DNA of 64,000 nucleotides from the NCBI GenBank assembly GCA_902810075.1, contig LR778135.1, positions 992,001 to 1,056,000 on the forward strand, given 5' to 3'. Within the stretch, counting starts at the first letter, position 1; each line of letters starts with the position of its first letter. The notes under the pieces are model-generated. The model was not told where the DNA came from, did no database searches, and saw only the letters and a program-made list of their open reading frames with translations. Positions 24,282-32,102 of the stretch are shown piece by piece. This DNA comes from Ruminococcaceae bacterium BL-6. GTDB lineage: Bacteria > Bacillota > Clostridia > Oscillospirales > Acutalibacteraceae. Both the position numbers and the translations under genes were made by a program.

Positions 24282-25042
24282 TCCGCGAAGCGGACGATCA
24301 AAATCTGCTGCGGAAAGCGGCCTTCTGCCCGCCGTTTGCCTGCAAAATTCAAGGGCTCGCCGAAGCTTACGGAATGAATCTGCCGTTCGCGCGGTTCTGG
24401 GTTCAAGAGAGCGGGGAGGAGCCGTGCTGCGCGCTTTCCCTTCTGGACGGCGCCATGGTGATGGACGCGGGGGAAAACGCCGATTTCCGCGAGCTGGCCG
24501 GGTTTATCCGGGCCGCCGGATGCCGCACTCTCCTGTGCGCGGAGCGGATTGCGCACCGGATGCCCGCAAAAGCGGACAGGACGGGCGCGATTCTCCATTT
24601 TTCTGGAACGGCCCCTTTCCCGGATCTCAAAGGGGCGGAGCCGGATCCTTCCCTCCGGGAGATGTCCGGCCTGCTCTGCGAATGCGGCGAGTTGGAGCAA
24701 GCGCAGGCCGAATCTTTCTATCTCGACCTGTCGCACCGCGTGCGGCACGGCGCCGCGCTGACCGCGGGTATCCGCGAAAAAGAACGGCTCGCCGCCTGTG
24801 CTGCCGCCCTCTCCGTTACGGAGAAAACGGCGGTGCTCTCCGCCGTGGCGGTCCATCCGGATTTCCGCAGGCGGGGGCTTGGAACCCGCGTGGTGGGCAG
24901 CTTGATTTCGCGCCTGCCGGGCCGGGATGTTTTCGTTTTCTGCGCCGGCCCGCAGGCGGAGCGGTTTTACGCCTCGCTCTCTTTTTCCCCGTGGGGAAGA
25001 TGGGCCGAGCTTGACTTTGAAAAGGAGAAACGATATGGCTGA
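24278..25042 (+). CDS. GNAT family N-acetyltransferase
   Basis: The protein is 254 residues long. The C-terminal GNAT fold contains the acetyl-CoA loop in AVAVHPDFRRRGLGTRVVGSL (about residues 188-208) and the usual closing AERFYASLSFSPWGRW. The N-terminal half is a divergent second GNAT-like domain without the loop. The acceptor is unknown. TTG at 24278 overlaps the M42 stop (TTGA), so translation is coupled to the peptidases. The last 8 bases overlap the DUF6440-like gene. Confidence 0.85.
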   Translation: MIREADDQNLLRKAAFCPPFACKIQGLAEAYGMNLPFARFWVQESGEEPCCALSLLDGAMVMDAGENADFRELAGFIRAAGCRTLLCAERIAHRMPAKADRTGAILHFSGTAPFPDLKGAEPDPSLREMSGLLCECGELEQAQAESFYLDLSHRVRHGAALTAGIREKERLAACAAALSVTEKTAVLSAVAVHPDFRRRGLGTRVVGSLISRLPGRDVFVFCAGPQAERFYASLSFSPWGRWAELDFEKEKRYG

Positions 25043-25217
25043 CAAAAGATTTCAGACGGTGTACTCCCAGGGCGCGATCGATGTGGTCAAGATCATCTGG
25101 GATACGGAAACCGGCGTGCAGTACCTTCAGACCCAGGGCGGCTATGCCGGCGGGCTTACGGTCCTGATGGGCGGGGACGGAAAGCCGATGCTGCGGCACA
25201 GTGCGGATGAAGAATAA
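25035..25217 (+). CDS. small DUF6440-like protein, 60 aa
   Basis: Reads MADKRFQTVYSQGAIDVVKI, then IIWDTETGVQYLQTQGGYAG and GLTVLMGGDGKPML. The xxDxxTGVxYL...GYAGGLTxLxxxxGKP pattern is that of the DUF6440 family, small cytosolic proteins of unknown role in Clostridia. AAAGGAGAAACGAT precedes the ATG at 25035. It overlaps the GNAT stop by 8 bases and precedes the PLP enzyme by 21 bases, so it belongs to the same operon. Confidence 0.85.
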   Translation: MADKRFQTVYSQGAIDVVKIIWDTETGVQYLQTQGGYAGGLTVLMGGDGKPMLRHSADEE

Positions 25218-25238
25218 ACAAGGAGCTATTTTAGATTG

Positions 25239-26504
25239 ATGACATATCCCTATTTCAAAATAGATGAAAAAATCCGCCGCGCGGCGGATGAAGCGATGGA
25301 GACGATCTCCGGGCAGCTGAAAAAGATTGATGAAACAACCGATTACAACCAGCAGAAAATGATGGCGGCCTTTCAGCGCGCCGGGGTCAGCGAAAGCCAT
25401 TTTGCGGCCACCACGGGCTACGGCTACGGCGACCGTGGACGAGATGCGCTGGACCGCGTGTACGCTTTCGCGCTTGGCGCGGAGGATGCGCTGGTGCGGC
25501 ACAATTTCGTCAGCGGCACCCACGCGCTTACGGTGGCGCTGTTCGGCGTGCTGCGCCCGGGCGATACGATGCTCAGCGTCACCGGAATCCCCTATGACAC
25601 CCTGCGCGGGGTGATCGGCCTGAACGGGGATGGGAACGGCTCGCTCCGGGAATTCGGAATCCGCTACGAGCAGATCGACCTGAAGCCGGACGGGACGCCG
25701 GATTACGGGGAGATGGAGCGCCGCATCCGCCCCGGCATCCGGATGGTCTATCTTCAGCGCTCGCGGGGGTACAGCCTGCGCCCGTCCCTGTTTGTCGAGG
25801 AGATCGGGCGCATCGCGCGGATCGCCAAAGAAAAGGCGCCGGACTGCATCGTGATGGTGGACAACTGCTACGGGGAATTCGTGCAGGCGGAAGAACCCAC
25901 TCAGCACGGTGCGGACCTGATGGCGGGTTCGCTGATCAAAAATCCCGGCGGCGGCGTCGCGCCGACGGGCGGATACATCGCCGGGCGGCGCGATCTGGTG
26001 GAAAGCTGTTCCTACCGCCTGACGACGCCGGGCACCGGGCGCGAGATCGGGTGTACGCTCGGCAACAACCGCGAGCTGTTCATGGGGGCGTTCCACGCGC
26101 CGCATGTGACGGGCGAGGCGCTGAAAACGGCGGCTTTCACCGCGGCGCTGTTCTCGCGTTTCGGGTACGGCGTCACGCCCCTGCCCGACGAGCCGCGCGC
26201 GGATATCATCCAGACGGTGCTGCTGCGCCGCAAAGAGGCGCTGGTGGCGTTCTGCCGCGGGGTGCAGAAGGGCGCTCCGGTCGATTCCTTCGTCGTTCCG
26301 GAGCCGTGGGACATGCCCGGCTACGACTGCAAGGTGATCATGGCGGCGGGGGCGTTCACGCTCGGCGCGTCCATCGAGCTTTCCGCGGACGCGCCCCTGC
26401 GCGAGCCGTATGCCGTGTGGATGCAGGGCGGCCTGAATTTTCACAGCGGCCGTCTGGGAGCAATGCTCGCGGCGCAGTCCATGCTGGAGGAGAACATCCT
26501 GTGA
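25239..26504 (+). CDS. PLP-dependent methionine gamma-lyase family protein (aluminium-resistance type)
   Basis: A 421-residue fold-type I PLP enzyme of the YnbB/aluminium-resistance branch of the Cys/Met metabolism family. Seen: SHFAATTGYGYGDRGRDALDRVYA, the cofactor region NFVSGTHALTVALFG, VDNCYGEF with the pyridine-binding Asp, and GSLIKNPGGGVAPTGGYIAG with the Schiff-base Lys. The exact substrate in this branch is not established. ATG at 25239 and an adjacent TTG at 25236 share AGGAG 10-13 bases upstream. It ends the murD-initiated gene string. The stop is directly followed by a MITE-like repeat. Confidence 0.88.
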   Translation: MTYPYFKIDEKIRRAADEAMETISGQLKKIDETTDYNQQKMMAAFQRAGVSESHFAATTGYGYGDRGRDALDRVYAFALGAEDALVRHNFVSGTHALTVALFGVLRPGDTMLSVTGIPYDTLRGVIGLNGDGNGSLREFGIRYEQIDLKPDGTPDYGEMERRIRPGIRMVYLQRSRGYSLRPSLFVEEIGRIARIAKEKAPDCIVMVDNCYGEFVQAEEPTQHGADLMAGSLIKNPGGGVAPTGGYIAGRRDLVESCSYRLTTPGTGREIGCTLGNNRELFMGAFHAPHVTGEALKTAAFTAALFSRFGYGVTPLPDEPRADIIQTVLLRRKEALVAFCRGVQKGAPVDSFVVPEPWDMPGYDCKVIMAAGAFTLGASIELSADAPLREPYAVWMQGGLNFHSGRLGAMLAAQSMLEENIL

Positions 26505-26607
26505 AAGCTAGGAAGGAAATCCTTTCCGGATTCCGAGCATTTTTGACGCAGGCAGGCGCGATTTCAGCCGAAACAGACAAGACTTTGGATTTAACAAACA
26601 AGGCCTA
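26504..26607 (+). repeat. MITE-like repeat, copy A (left end missing)
   Basis: About 100 bp sharing with copies B and C the hairpin AATCCTTTCCGGATT, the ...TTTTTGACGCAGGCAGGC region, AGCCGAAACAGACAAG and the right end TTGGATTTAACAAACAAGGCCTA. The left ~60 bp are absent. It abuts the stop codon of the PLP enzyme gene. Confidence 0.85.
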
Positions 26608-26616
26608 AACTGAAAT

Positions 26617-26641
26617 AAAAAAGTCCCCGCTGCTGCAGGGA
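26617..26641 (-). terminator. terminator of the leftward NAD(P)-binding gene
   Basis: On the minus strand CCCTGC-AGCA-GCGGGG forms a six-pair stem followed by ACTTTTTTATT, 10 bases beyond the stop at 26652. Confidence 0.7.
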
Positions 26642-26651
26642 ATTTTCCGAT

Positions 26652-27293
26652 TCAGTTCAGTTTTTCGGAAGCGATGGTGAACCGCTTGCGGATGTGGGCT
26701 TTTCTCTCGATCTCATCGACCACCGCGACGGCGCAGTCGGCGTAGCTGACATAGCTTTCCCCGTTTTGGTCCGTGAGCAGAACGTCGTCGCCCGTGATAT
26801 ATCTCCCGGTGCGAAGCCCCTCGGGATCGAAAACGGCCGAGGGGCTCAGATACGTCCAGCTGACGCCGCTTTCTTTCAGCATGCCGAGTGCCTTCGCCAT
26901 GCTGATCTCCGCGGGTTTGCGTGCAGCCGGAAAATCCTTGGCGTCCAAAAGGCGAAGCTTTTTTTCCGGATTCACATAAAGGCTTCCCGCGCCGCCCACG
27001 ACGAGAAGCCGCACCTGGGGCAGATCATGGAAAATTTCAATCAGATGCTTCAGGGATGTGACGTATTCATCCTCGTGACCGTCTGCTGCCCGGGACGCAT
27101 CCACCACGGCTTCGAATCCATTCAGATCATCCGAAGCCAGCCTGAAAAGGTCCTTTTCCAGAATGGAAACCGAACTGAACATGACCTTCGCGCGGTTGCT
27201 CACCACTGCGGTGACGCGGTGCCTCCTTTTCAAGGCTTCCTGAACAATCAGGCCCCCCTGCCTTCCCGTTGCGCCGATAATTGCTATTTGCAT
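26652..27293 (-). CDS. NAD(P)-binding SDR-like epimerase/oxidoreductase
   Basis: A 213-residue atypical short-chain dehydrogenase (NAD(P)H-binding, YwnB/BLVR-B type). The Rossmann motif IAIIGATGRQGGLIVQEAL is at the very N-terminus, followed by VTAVVSNRAKV, LLVVGGAGSLYV and WTYLSPSAVFDPEG. No classic YxxxK dyad is seen, as usual for this subgroup. The start at 27293 follows GAAAGGAGCGATCGATC. It is a single gene with its own terminator, and its function is unknown (possible stress or redox role). Confidence 0.88.
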   Translation of the reverse strand: MQIAIIGATGRQGGLIVQEALKRRHRVTAVVSNRAKVMFSSVSILEKDLFRLASDDLNGFEAVVDASRAADGHEDEYVTSLKHLIEIFHDLPQVRLLVVGGAGSLYVNPEKKLRLLDAKDFPAARKPAEISMAKALGMLKESGVSWTYLSPSAVFDPEGLRTGRYITGDDVLLTDQNGESYVSYADCAVAVVDEIERKAHIRKRFTIASEKLN

Positions 27294-27397
27294 GATCGAT
27301 CGCTCCTTTCACGCAGATAAATAGTAACAGATATAGATATTATTATTTTACCCTTTTTTTCATGGTTTGTAAAGAAAGCTGTGCCTCGGCGTGCGCT

Positions 27398-27424
27398 GGC
27401 GGCGAAAATTCAGTTTTCGCCGCC
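27398..27424. other. perfect GC-rich hairpin upstream of tRNA-Leu
   Basis: GGCGGCGAAAA and TTTTCGCCGCC (27398-27408 / 27414-27424) form a perfect 11-bp stem with a five-base loop. No T-tract follows on the plus strand. It may be a transcription insulator before the tRNA promoter. Confidence 0.5.
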
Positions 27425-27466
27425 ATTGAGGGCAAAAAGATTTTTCAGATAATTCCTGCGGGATGC

Positions 27467-27495
27467 TTGCAAAAGGGGATGTTTTTGGCTATAAT
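27467..27495 (+). promoter_or_regulatory. tRNA-Leu promoter
   Basis: -35 TTGCAA (27467-27472), 17-base spacer, perfect -10 TATAAT (27490-27495), about 50 bases before the tRNA 5' end. Confidence 0.8.
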
Positions 27496-27549
27496 ACCGT
27501 ATGTCCACCGGCGGGGAAATATCCGGCCCCAGCACAAAATCTATTTTAT

Positions 27550-27634
27550 GCGGGTATGGCGGAATTGGCAGACGCACCAGATTTAGGTTCTGGCGGAGCA
27601 ATCCATACAGGTTCAAGTCCTGCTACCCGTACCA
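27550..27634 (+). tRNA. tRNA-Leu (anticodon TAG)
   Basis: An 85-nt class II tRNA. The acceptor GCGGGTA pairs with TACCCGT. The anticodon stem CCAGA/TCTGG encloses the loop TTTAGGT with anticodon TAG. The variable arm is long, the T arm contains GGTTCAAGTCC, and ACCA is encoded at the 3' end. A hairpin terminator follows within 10 bases. Its 3' end is the origin of the repeats that structure the island downstream. Confidence 0.96.
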
Positions 27635-27756
27635 TTGAAAAGGTCGTCGACTTTTGTCGACGGCCTTTTGCTTTGCCTGTATTTATGCGGGTTTGTAGAG
27701 TTCAAGATGACCCAAAATCCTATAAGGACACTCGAAAGCGAAATTGAGTGACGGGA
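27612..27756 (+). repeat. tRNA 3'-end direct repeat, copy 1 (possible attachment site)
   Basis: The T arm, CCA end, terminator hairpin and about 90 downstream bases recur in diverged form at 29012-29150. Shared marks are AAGTCCT, ACCATT, GTCGAC...GTCGACGG, TTTGCTT, ATGCGGG, TCCTATAAGGACACT and AAATTGAGTGAC. Such duplication of a tRNA 3' end is the usual footprint of site-specific integration. Confidence 0.7.
27642..27669 (+). terminator. tRNA-Leu terminator
   Basis: GGTCGTCGAC (27642-27651) pairs with GTCGACGGCC (27656-27665) across a TTTT loop, with one G-T pair, and is followed by TTTT. Confidence 0.85.
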
Positions 27757-27829
27757 TCAATCCGGATTTGATATAATATCTGTAAAAATACGTAAAGTAG
27801 CTGGGACGGTACGGATTGAATTTACAGAG

Positions 27830-28831
27830 TCACGAAATATACAATATTGGCATAGCAGGTAGTTGCTGCGATACCTTCTTCCTCAAAAAAGACTCGACCT
27901 CTGCACGTACATCATTTCGGTAGCAGTATTTACCGCGCCCACGCCCGGTCATAGTCTCCCGGTTAAAAAGTTGTACGGCATTTGGAAACGCATCCATGTT
28001 AATGGCATTTTGTATGAAGCTATAAGTCATCAGTATGATCTCTATAAACCCATTGTGCGTGACCTTTTCGCTTAGCTCGTCTGCCAACTGCTCAATCAAT
28101 TCCCCATATAGCCGCTTCCAGTCTGGAAGCAGGATCACGGGCGCAATTAACAGCTCCACTGGATATCCGGCCTCCGCTACATCGTTAAGCGCACGGATTC
28201 GTGCGCTCAGCATTGATGTGCCCAGTTCTATGCGGTGTATTATCTCCTCAGGATTCACGCTCATACGAAATATAGTCTTACCCCTGTGATCAAGCTCAAG
28301 TAGTGGATTTACCATATCAAATTTCGTCGGAAAAGTCAGATTGCCGCGGCCTTCGCGCGCAAAACGCTCGATTGTAAAGTGCAAATTATCCGTTATCGTG
28401 TTTTCCAGCAACAGATCGCTGTTGCTGCCAATCTCAAAGGTTTGCGGCACAATGGCCGCGGCATCCTTCTTAAGCAGCCTATCCAACATTTGCTCACGGT
28501 TTACAAACAGGCGGAGATAGGCGCATTTGTTATAATTGCATACCAGATAGCAATATAGGCACATTGCCCGGCAGCCGGAAGAAGTATATGGTACCAGCCA
28601 GTCGGAAACCTTATGGTTCGGCACGTATTGGTGTGTCTTTCTCACTCCGATGATAAGATGCCTTTTTAGCTTTGGAAAATCCCGGTTGTCCGCCGCTGTC
28701 AGTTCTGGTATACGGTTATGATTCCCTATTTGCACCCAAGGTAAGTTTGCGTATTTGCCCCGGAGCATCTGCCCCAACTCATAATCAAGCGCATTTGGCT
28801 CGTAATACACTGTATCGAAACGCATATCCAT
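27830..28831 (-). CDS. spore photoproduct lyase family radical SAM protein
   Basis: A 333-residue member of the SPL/SplB radical SAM family, which in spore formers directly reverses the spore photoproduct in UV-damaged DNA. Seen: MDMRFDTVYYEPNALDYELG, the radical SAM cluster motif CxxxCxxC in TSSGCRAMCLYCYLVCNYN, FEIGSNSDLLLENTIT, LTFPTKFDMV and GRGRGKYCYRNDVR at the C-terminus. Where Bacillus SplB has FEASCTSD with its H-donor Cys, this protein reads FEIGSNSD, as clostridial relatives do. ATG 28831 follows GGAGGGAG; upstream in-frame sequence is repeat. It lies between the two tRNA-end repeats. Confidence 0.87.
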   Translation of the reverse strand: MDMRFDTVYYEPNALDYELGQMLRGKYANLPWVQIGNHNRIPELTAADNRDFPKLKRHLIIGVRKTHQYVPNHKVSDWLVPYTSSGCRAMCLYCYLVCNYNKCAYLRLFVNREQMLDRLLKKDAAAIVPQTFEIGSNSDLLLENTITDNLHFTIERFAREGRGNLTFPTKFDMVNPLLELDHRGKTIFRMSVNPEEIIHRIELGTSMLSARIRALNDVAEAGYPVELLIAPVILLPDWKRLYGELIEQLADELSEKVTHNGFIEIILMTYSFIQNAINMDAFPNAVQLFNRETMTGRGRGKYCYRNDVRAEVESFLRKKVSQQLPAMPILYIS

Positions 28832-28965
28832 TTTTGACTCCCTCCAGATTACTATAGTGTGCCACAAATAGTGGATGCTATTTCGGATGAAAGAAATAGA
28901 AGCGCCGCACTGTTCCTTGCTTGCAGGAGAAACAAAAATGGCATCTGAAGAACATACACGTAAAT

Positions 28966-29040
28966 ACCGCCTGTCGACTACCCTCAAACCATTGATATTA
29001 CTGATTTCCCCCAAGTCCTATAATTTCACTCCGACCATTA
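28966..29040 (+). repeat. cassette-boundary repeat R, copy 1
   Basis: CGTAAATACCGCCTG... CCATTGATATTACTG ... AAGTCCTATAATTTCACTCC GACCA. The same ~75-bp string recurs at 30766-30846, and its left half at 32392-32417, where MITE-like copy B interrupts it. The right half overlaps the tRNA-end repeat. Confidence 0.7.
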
Positions 29041-29150
29041 AAAAGACCGTCGATTTATGTCGACGGTTCTTTGCTTCTCCTGTGTTCATGCGGGATTATG
29101 GGAGGTAAGTCCTATAAGGACACTTGAAAGCAAAATTGAGTGACAGGACT
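29012..29150 (+). repeat. tRNA 3'-end direct repeat, copy 2
   Basis: The diverged partner of 27612-27756. It includes ACCATTAAAAAGACCGTCGA, a TCGACGG hairpin arm, TTTGCTTCTCCTGTG, ATGCGGGATTATG and TCCTATAAGGACACTTGAAA. The two copies bracket the SPL-family gene. Confidence 0.68.
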
Positions 29151-29306
29151 TTCTTCTGTTGCTGTAAAACCATTGGTATTCCTGGATTTCTTCAAATTCT
29201 ATAGGGAGATTCCCGTTATTGTCTTCGCATCTTCTTATAGACTTTCTTTTGTTGGCCTGTTACAATAAAAATATATTTTCTAATCTGTATGAAAGGAATG
29301 GATATC

Positions 29307-29900
29307 ATGTTTCAAACTGCTCCCGGAGTGACAATTCCATTCCCCGATAAGATTTTGGAAGAATATCAGATATTTAAGGGAGAATCCATTTGCGCCAACG
29401 TCAGCTACGAGAAACTATTAGCTTTAATCACCGATTTTTATCGAGCACTTCCTGAGCCATTGTTTTTGGTGATGCAATTGCCACTGTCAATTGATGAAGA
29501 AAACAAAATGGGATTTGAGGAAATCCTTCACCAAGAAGTATTGTATCTTGACGGGCAAACGCAAAGCCAAATCGATACGATAATGACTTCATATGGTCAG
29601 CTATTATTAAGTGACGGATTATCTCAGTTTGCTATTGCGTCTCATAAAAGTCACGAAGAGATCTTTATTCAGAAATACAAAGTGGTTTCTATTTATTCGG
29701 AGATCCCAGAAAGGTATGCTGTCCTGCTAACAAAATATGGTTTACACAAAACTGACCAGTTAATAACTGCTTGGGATACTTTTTCACAAGACTATCCCGG
29801 CGAATGCCGCAGAATTTGTATTGATGGCCTTGACACGTATGATGTGGCAGATATATTAAAAAAGCAAGGTATGTATCGTGCAAAAATAATTGAAGACTAG
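29307..29900 (+). CDS. uncharacterised 197-aa protein (possible orphan immunity protein)
   Basis: A soluble acidic protein with mixed alpha/beta prediction, beginning MFQTAPGVTIPFPDKILEE and ending ILKKQGMYRAKIIED. I do not recognise a family. GAAAGGA lies 9 bases before the ATG at 29307; in-frame ATGs at 29289 and 29298 are less well placed. It is much more AT-rich than the chromosome around it, and it sits alone between repeats in a zone with a toxin-like relic, which is how orphan immunity genes often look (inference). The IS element begins at the last base of its stop codon. Confidence 0.75.
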   Translation: MFQTAPGVTIPFPDKILEEYQIFKGESICANVSYEKLLALITDFYRALPEPLFLVMQLPLSIDEENKMGFEEILHQEVLYLDGQTQSQIDTIMTSYGQLLLSDGLSQFAIASHKSHEEIFIQKYKVVSIYSEIPERYAVLLTKYGLHKTDQLITAWDTFSQDYPGECRRICIDGLDTYDVADILKKQGMYRAKIIED

Positions 29901-30744
29901 AGCGTGTATGCAAACCTAAAGGTTGTAGTAAAAGTGCATAATATGGTAAAATTAAAGACATGAGACGACATGAGTTAAGCGAAGAACAATGGAATAAAAT
30001 TAAGAAATTGCTGCCACTGGAAAAGAAACCGCAGGGAGGCCGACCGGCAAAAGACAACCGGTTAATGCTCAATGGCATAATTTATTGGCTAAACACTGGG
30101 ATTCCGTGGAGAGACTTGCCGGAACGTTTTGGGTCGTGGAGCAGTGTCTATAGCCGATTTCGCCGATGGACACAACAAGGAGTTTGGGAAAAACTGTTTA
30201 CCGCTCTTGTTGAGCAGGATATTGTGGACGAAACCGCACTCATGCTGGACAGCACTACCATTAAGGTGCACCAGCACGGCAGCGGTTTAAAAAAGGGCTC
30301 CACGAAGAGGAAACCGGACGAAGCCGGGGTGGACTGACTACGAAGGTCCATGCTGTGGTTGACGGTCTTGGAAACCCTTTGCGGTTTATTCTCTCGAGTG
30401 GAAACCGTAACGATATTTGTCTTGCGAAAACCTTACTGGAACCATTTGATTTGCGGGGCAAACTGATTCTTGCTGATAAAGGCTATGACAGCGATAAATT
30501 TGTTCGCTGGATTGAAAAACGCGGCGGTATGGTTGTAATTCCCAGCCGTGTTATCGCGAAGCACCCGCGAACTATTGACCGGCTCATTTACAATGAACGG
30601 CATTTGGTCGAAAATTTATTCTTGAAACTCAAGAACCATCGCCGTTTTGCAACAAGATACGAGAAGCGAGCGGCCTCTTTTCTTGCTGTTACTCTCCTTG
30701 CCGCAACTCTGCTTTGGTTATCTTGATGGTTTGCATACACACTC
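29900..30744 (+). mobile_element. IS5-family (IS427-like) insertion sequence, complete
   Basis: 845 bp with 17-bp terminal inverted repeats: GAGCGTGTATGCAAACC at the left and the reverse complement of GAGTGTGTATGCAAACC at the right (one mismatch). It is flanked by a TA target duplication (29898-29899 and 30745-30746). It encodes a two-frame DDE transposase. A second, apparently identical copy starts at 63799, so the element is probably active or recently so. Confidence 0.93.
29960..30726 (+). CDS. IS5-family transposase, made by -1 programmed frameshift
   Basis: The first frame (29960-30337, 125 aa) holds the helix-turn-helix DUF4096-like region (RRHELSEEQWNKIKKLLP, WLNTGIPWRDLPERFG) and the first catalytic Asp in MLDSTTIKVHQHG. 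The second frame (to 30726) holds DGLGNPLRF, ILADKGYDSD (second Asp), and the Glu in NERHLVENLFLKLK. The frames join by a -1 shift at the slippery heptamer A AAA AAG (30289-30295), as known for IS427/IS1031-group elements. After the shift the reading continues K-K-G-L-H into RSRGGLTTKVHAVVD. Confidence 0.9.
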
Positions 30745-30765
30745 TAATATCTACTAAAATATATT

Positions 30766-30846
30766 TTATAAATACTGCTTGCAGATTGCCCGCACACCGT
30801 TGATATTACTGGATTTTTCCAAGTCCTATAATTTCACTCCGACCAA
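30766..30846 (+). repeat. cassette-boundary repeat R, copy 2
   Basis: TAAATACTGCTTGCAG... CGTTGATATTACTGGATTT ... AAGTCCTATAATTTCACTCC GACCA, matching 28966-29040. It ends just before a terminator hairpin, as the tRNA gene does. Confidence 0.7.
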
Positions 30847-30854
30847 AAATTTGT

Positions 30855-30897
30855 CAAAAACTGTCGTATCGTCTGATGCGGCAGTTTTTGCTTTTTT
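30855..30897 (+). terminator. rho-independent terminator
   Basis: CAAAAACTGTCG... CGGCAGTTTTTG forms a stem flanked by A and T runs, followed by CTTTTTTATT. It lies between repeat R copy 2 and the DUF4417 relic. Confidence 0.75.
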
Positions 30898-30995
30898 ATT
30901 ATATTCTGTAAAATTGCCTTCCGGAAGGTAATTTCTGTAACAAAAGCCCCGCTAAGTGAAAGGATGCAGTCCTTATCATGAAAGGGGTATGTGGA

Positions 30996-32091
30996 ATGAC
31001 CGAAGAAAATTATCAGTACCGTACCAGTCCGTTTCTGCTGCGGAATCAGTTTGCGGGGAAAGGCAAGTCCCAAATTCCTGTTATTCCAAAATTTCAGGCG
31101 CAGAAAGACGACTTTGACCAATTAAGGCTGATCGGCTTCGACAAAACAAAACTGGAGAACACCAATCATCTTGACCGCATGGTTCACTTCTTCCTGTATG
31201 ATTACAAATTCGAGCGTGTGTGGAAAAATCCGGATACCGATCTGGAAAAGCTGAAACGCTACCGTGCGGTGCTTTCCCCTGATTTCAGCATGTACGTCGA
31301 GATGGCGCCCGTTCTGCAGCTTTACAATACGTTTCGGAACCGCTGGTGCGGCGCTTATTTTGCCTCCAAGGGAATCCGTGTCGTGCCGACCGTTAACTGG
31401 GGAAACGAGAACACGTTTGAGTTCTGCTTCGACGGAGTCGAAAAAGGCTCTACGGTTGCGGTGTCCACCTTATATGGTATCGGAGCACGATAATCGTCAG
31501 GCTCAGAAAGAGTTCTTCCTCAAAGGCTATAACGAGATGCTCCACCGGATTGAGCCGGAGAAAATCATCTGCTACAAACGAGCCGTTCCCTGAAATGCGG
31601 GGCGATATCGTGTTCGTCGATTATGAGCTGAGCTCGTGAAGGTACCTGAACGACGACCCGTACGTGCCATCCAAGTACGCGGAATACATCTGCGGAGCGG
31701 AACCGCTTCCGGCCGGGAGCGATCTTATCATCAAGCAGGGGAGTGTTTTAAGTCGGCACGAAGAGTGCTATAATCGGATTCGGACAGGGATGGGCAGCGC
31801 CTACGGGGGAAAATGGAGACCGAACCCGAACAAGCCGGAAGATCAACGGTTTTTTAGGAACGCCGGGAGAAATCAAGACAACCTTTTAAAATGGGTATTG
31901 CATTGATACAAAAATAGGCGAGGACGGTAGGGCGGTACGTGAAAGACATTATACCGATCACAACAGAGCTGATAAACATACTGATCCGCATGACCATGAA
32001 ATTCAATGGGATAATCCAACAGGGCATCCGGATCCGCAAGGTCCAATAGATTACCCGAAGGGCAACATCCCGGAATTTAAGCGATATAGGA
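30996..32091 (+). pseudogene. decayed DUF4417 protein gene with toxin-like His-rich tail
   Basis: The first 165 codons are intact and match DUF4417 (VIPKFQAQKDDFDQLRLIGF, FYLYDYKFERVW-type segment, YRAVLSPDFSMY, LYNTFRNRWCGAYF). The rest is broken: frameshifts near 31480, 31575, 31850 and 31885, and a TGA at 31637 where relatives have Trp. Reading across the breaks recovers FFLKGYNEMLHRIEPEKIIC, GMGSAYGGKWRP and a tail RHYTDHNRADKHTDPHDHEI. That tail resembles C-terminal domains of polymorphic-toxin proteins and runs in frame towards the small gene at 32103. Confidence 0.82.
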
Positions 32092-32102
32092 GAGTGACGA
32101 AA

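Larger units (their letters stand above)
28832..29306. other. 475-bp repeat-rich non-coding stretch
   Basis: No gene seen. It contains repeat R (28966-29040), the second tRNA-end repeat (29012-29150) with its terminator-like hairpin ACCGTCGA/TCGACGGT, and a diverged further piece of repeat R near 29163-29210. It separates the leftward SPL gene from the rightward 197-aa gene. Confidence 0.6.

Noticed and set aside
27362..27747. Short frames crossing the tRNA-Leu gene
   Set aside because: They run through the tRNA, its promoter and terminator, and have no independent support.
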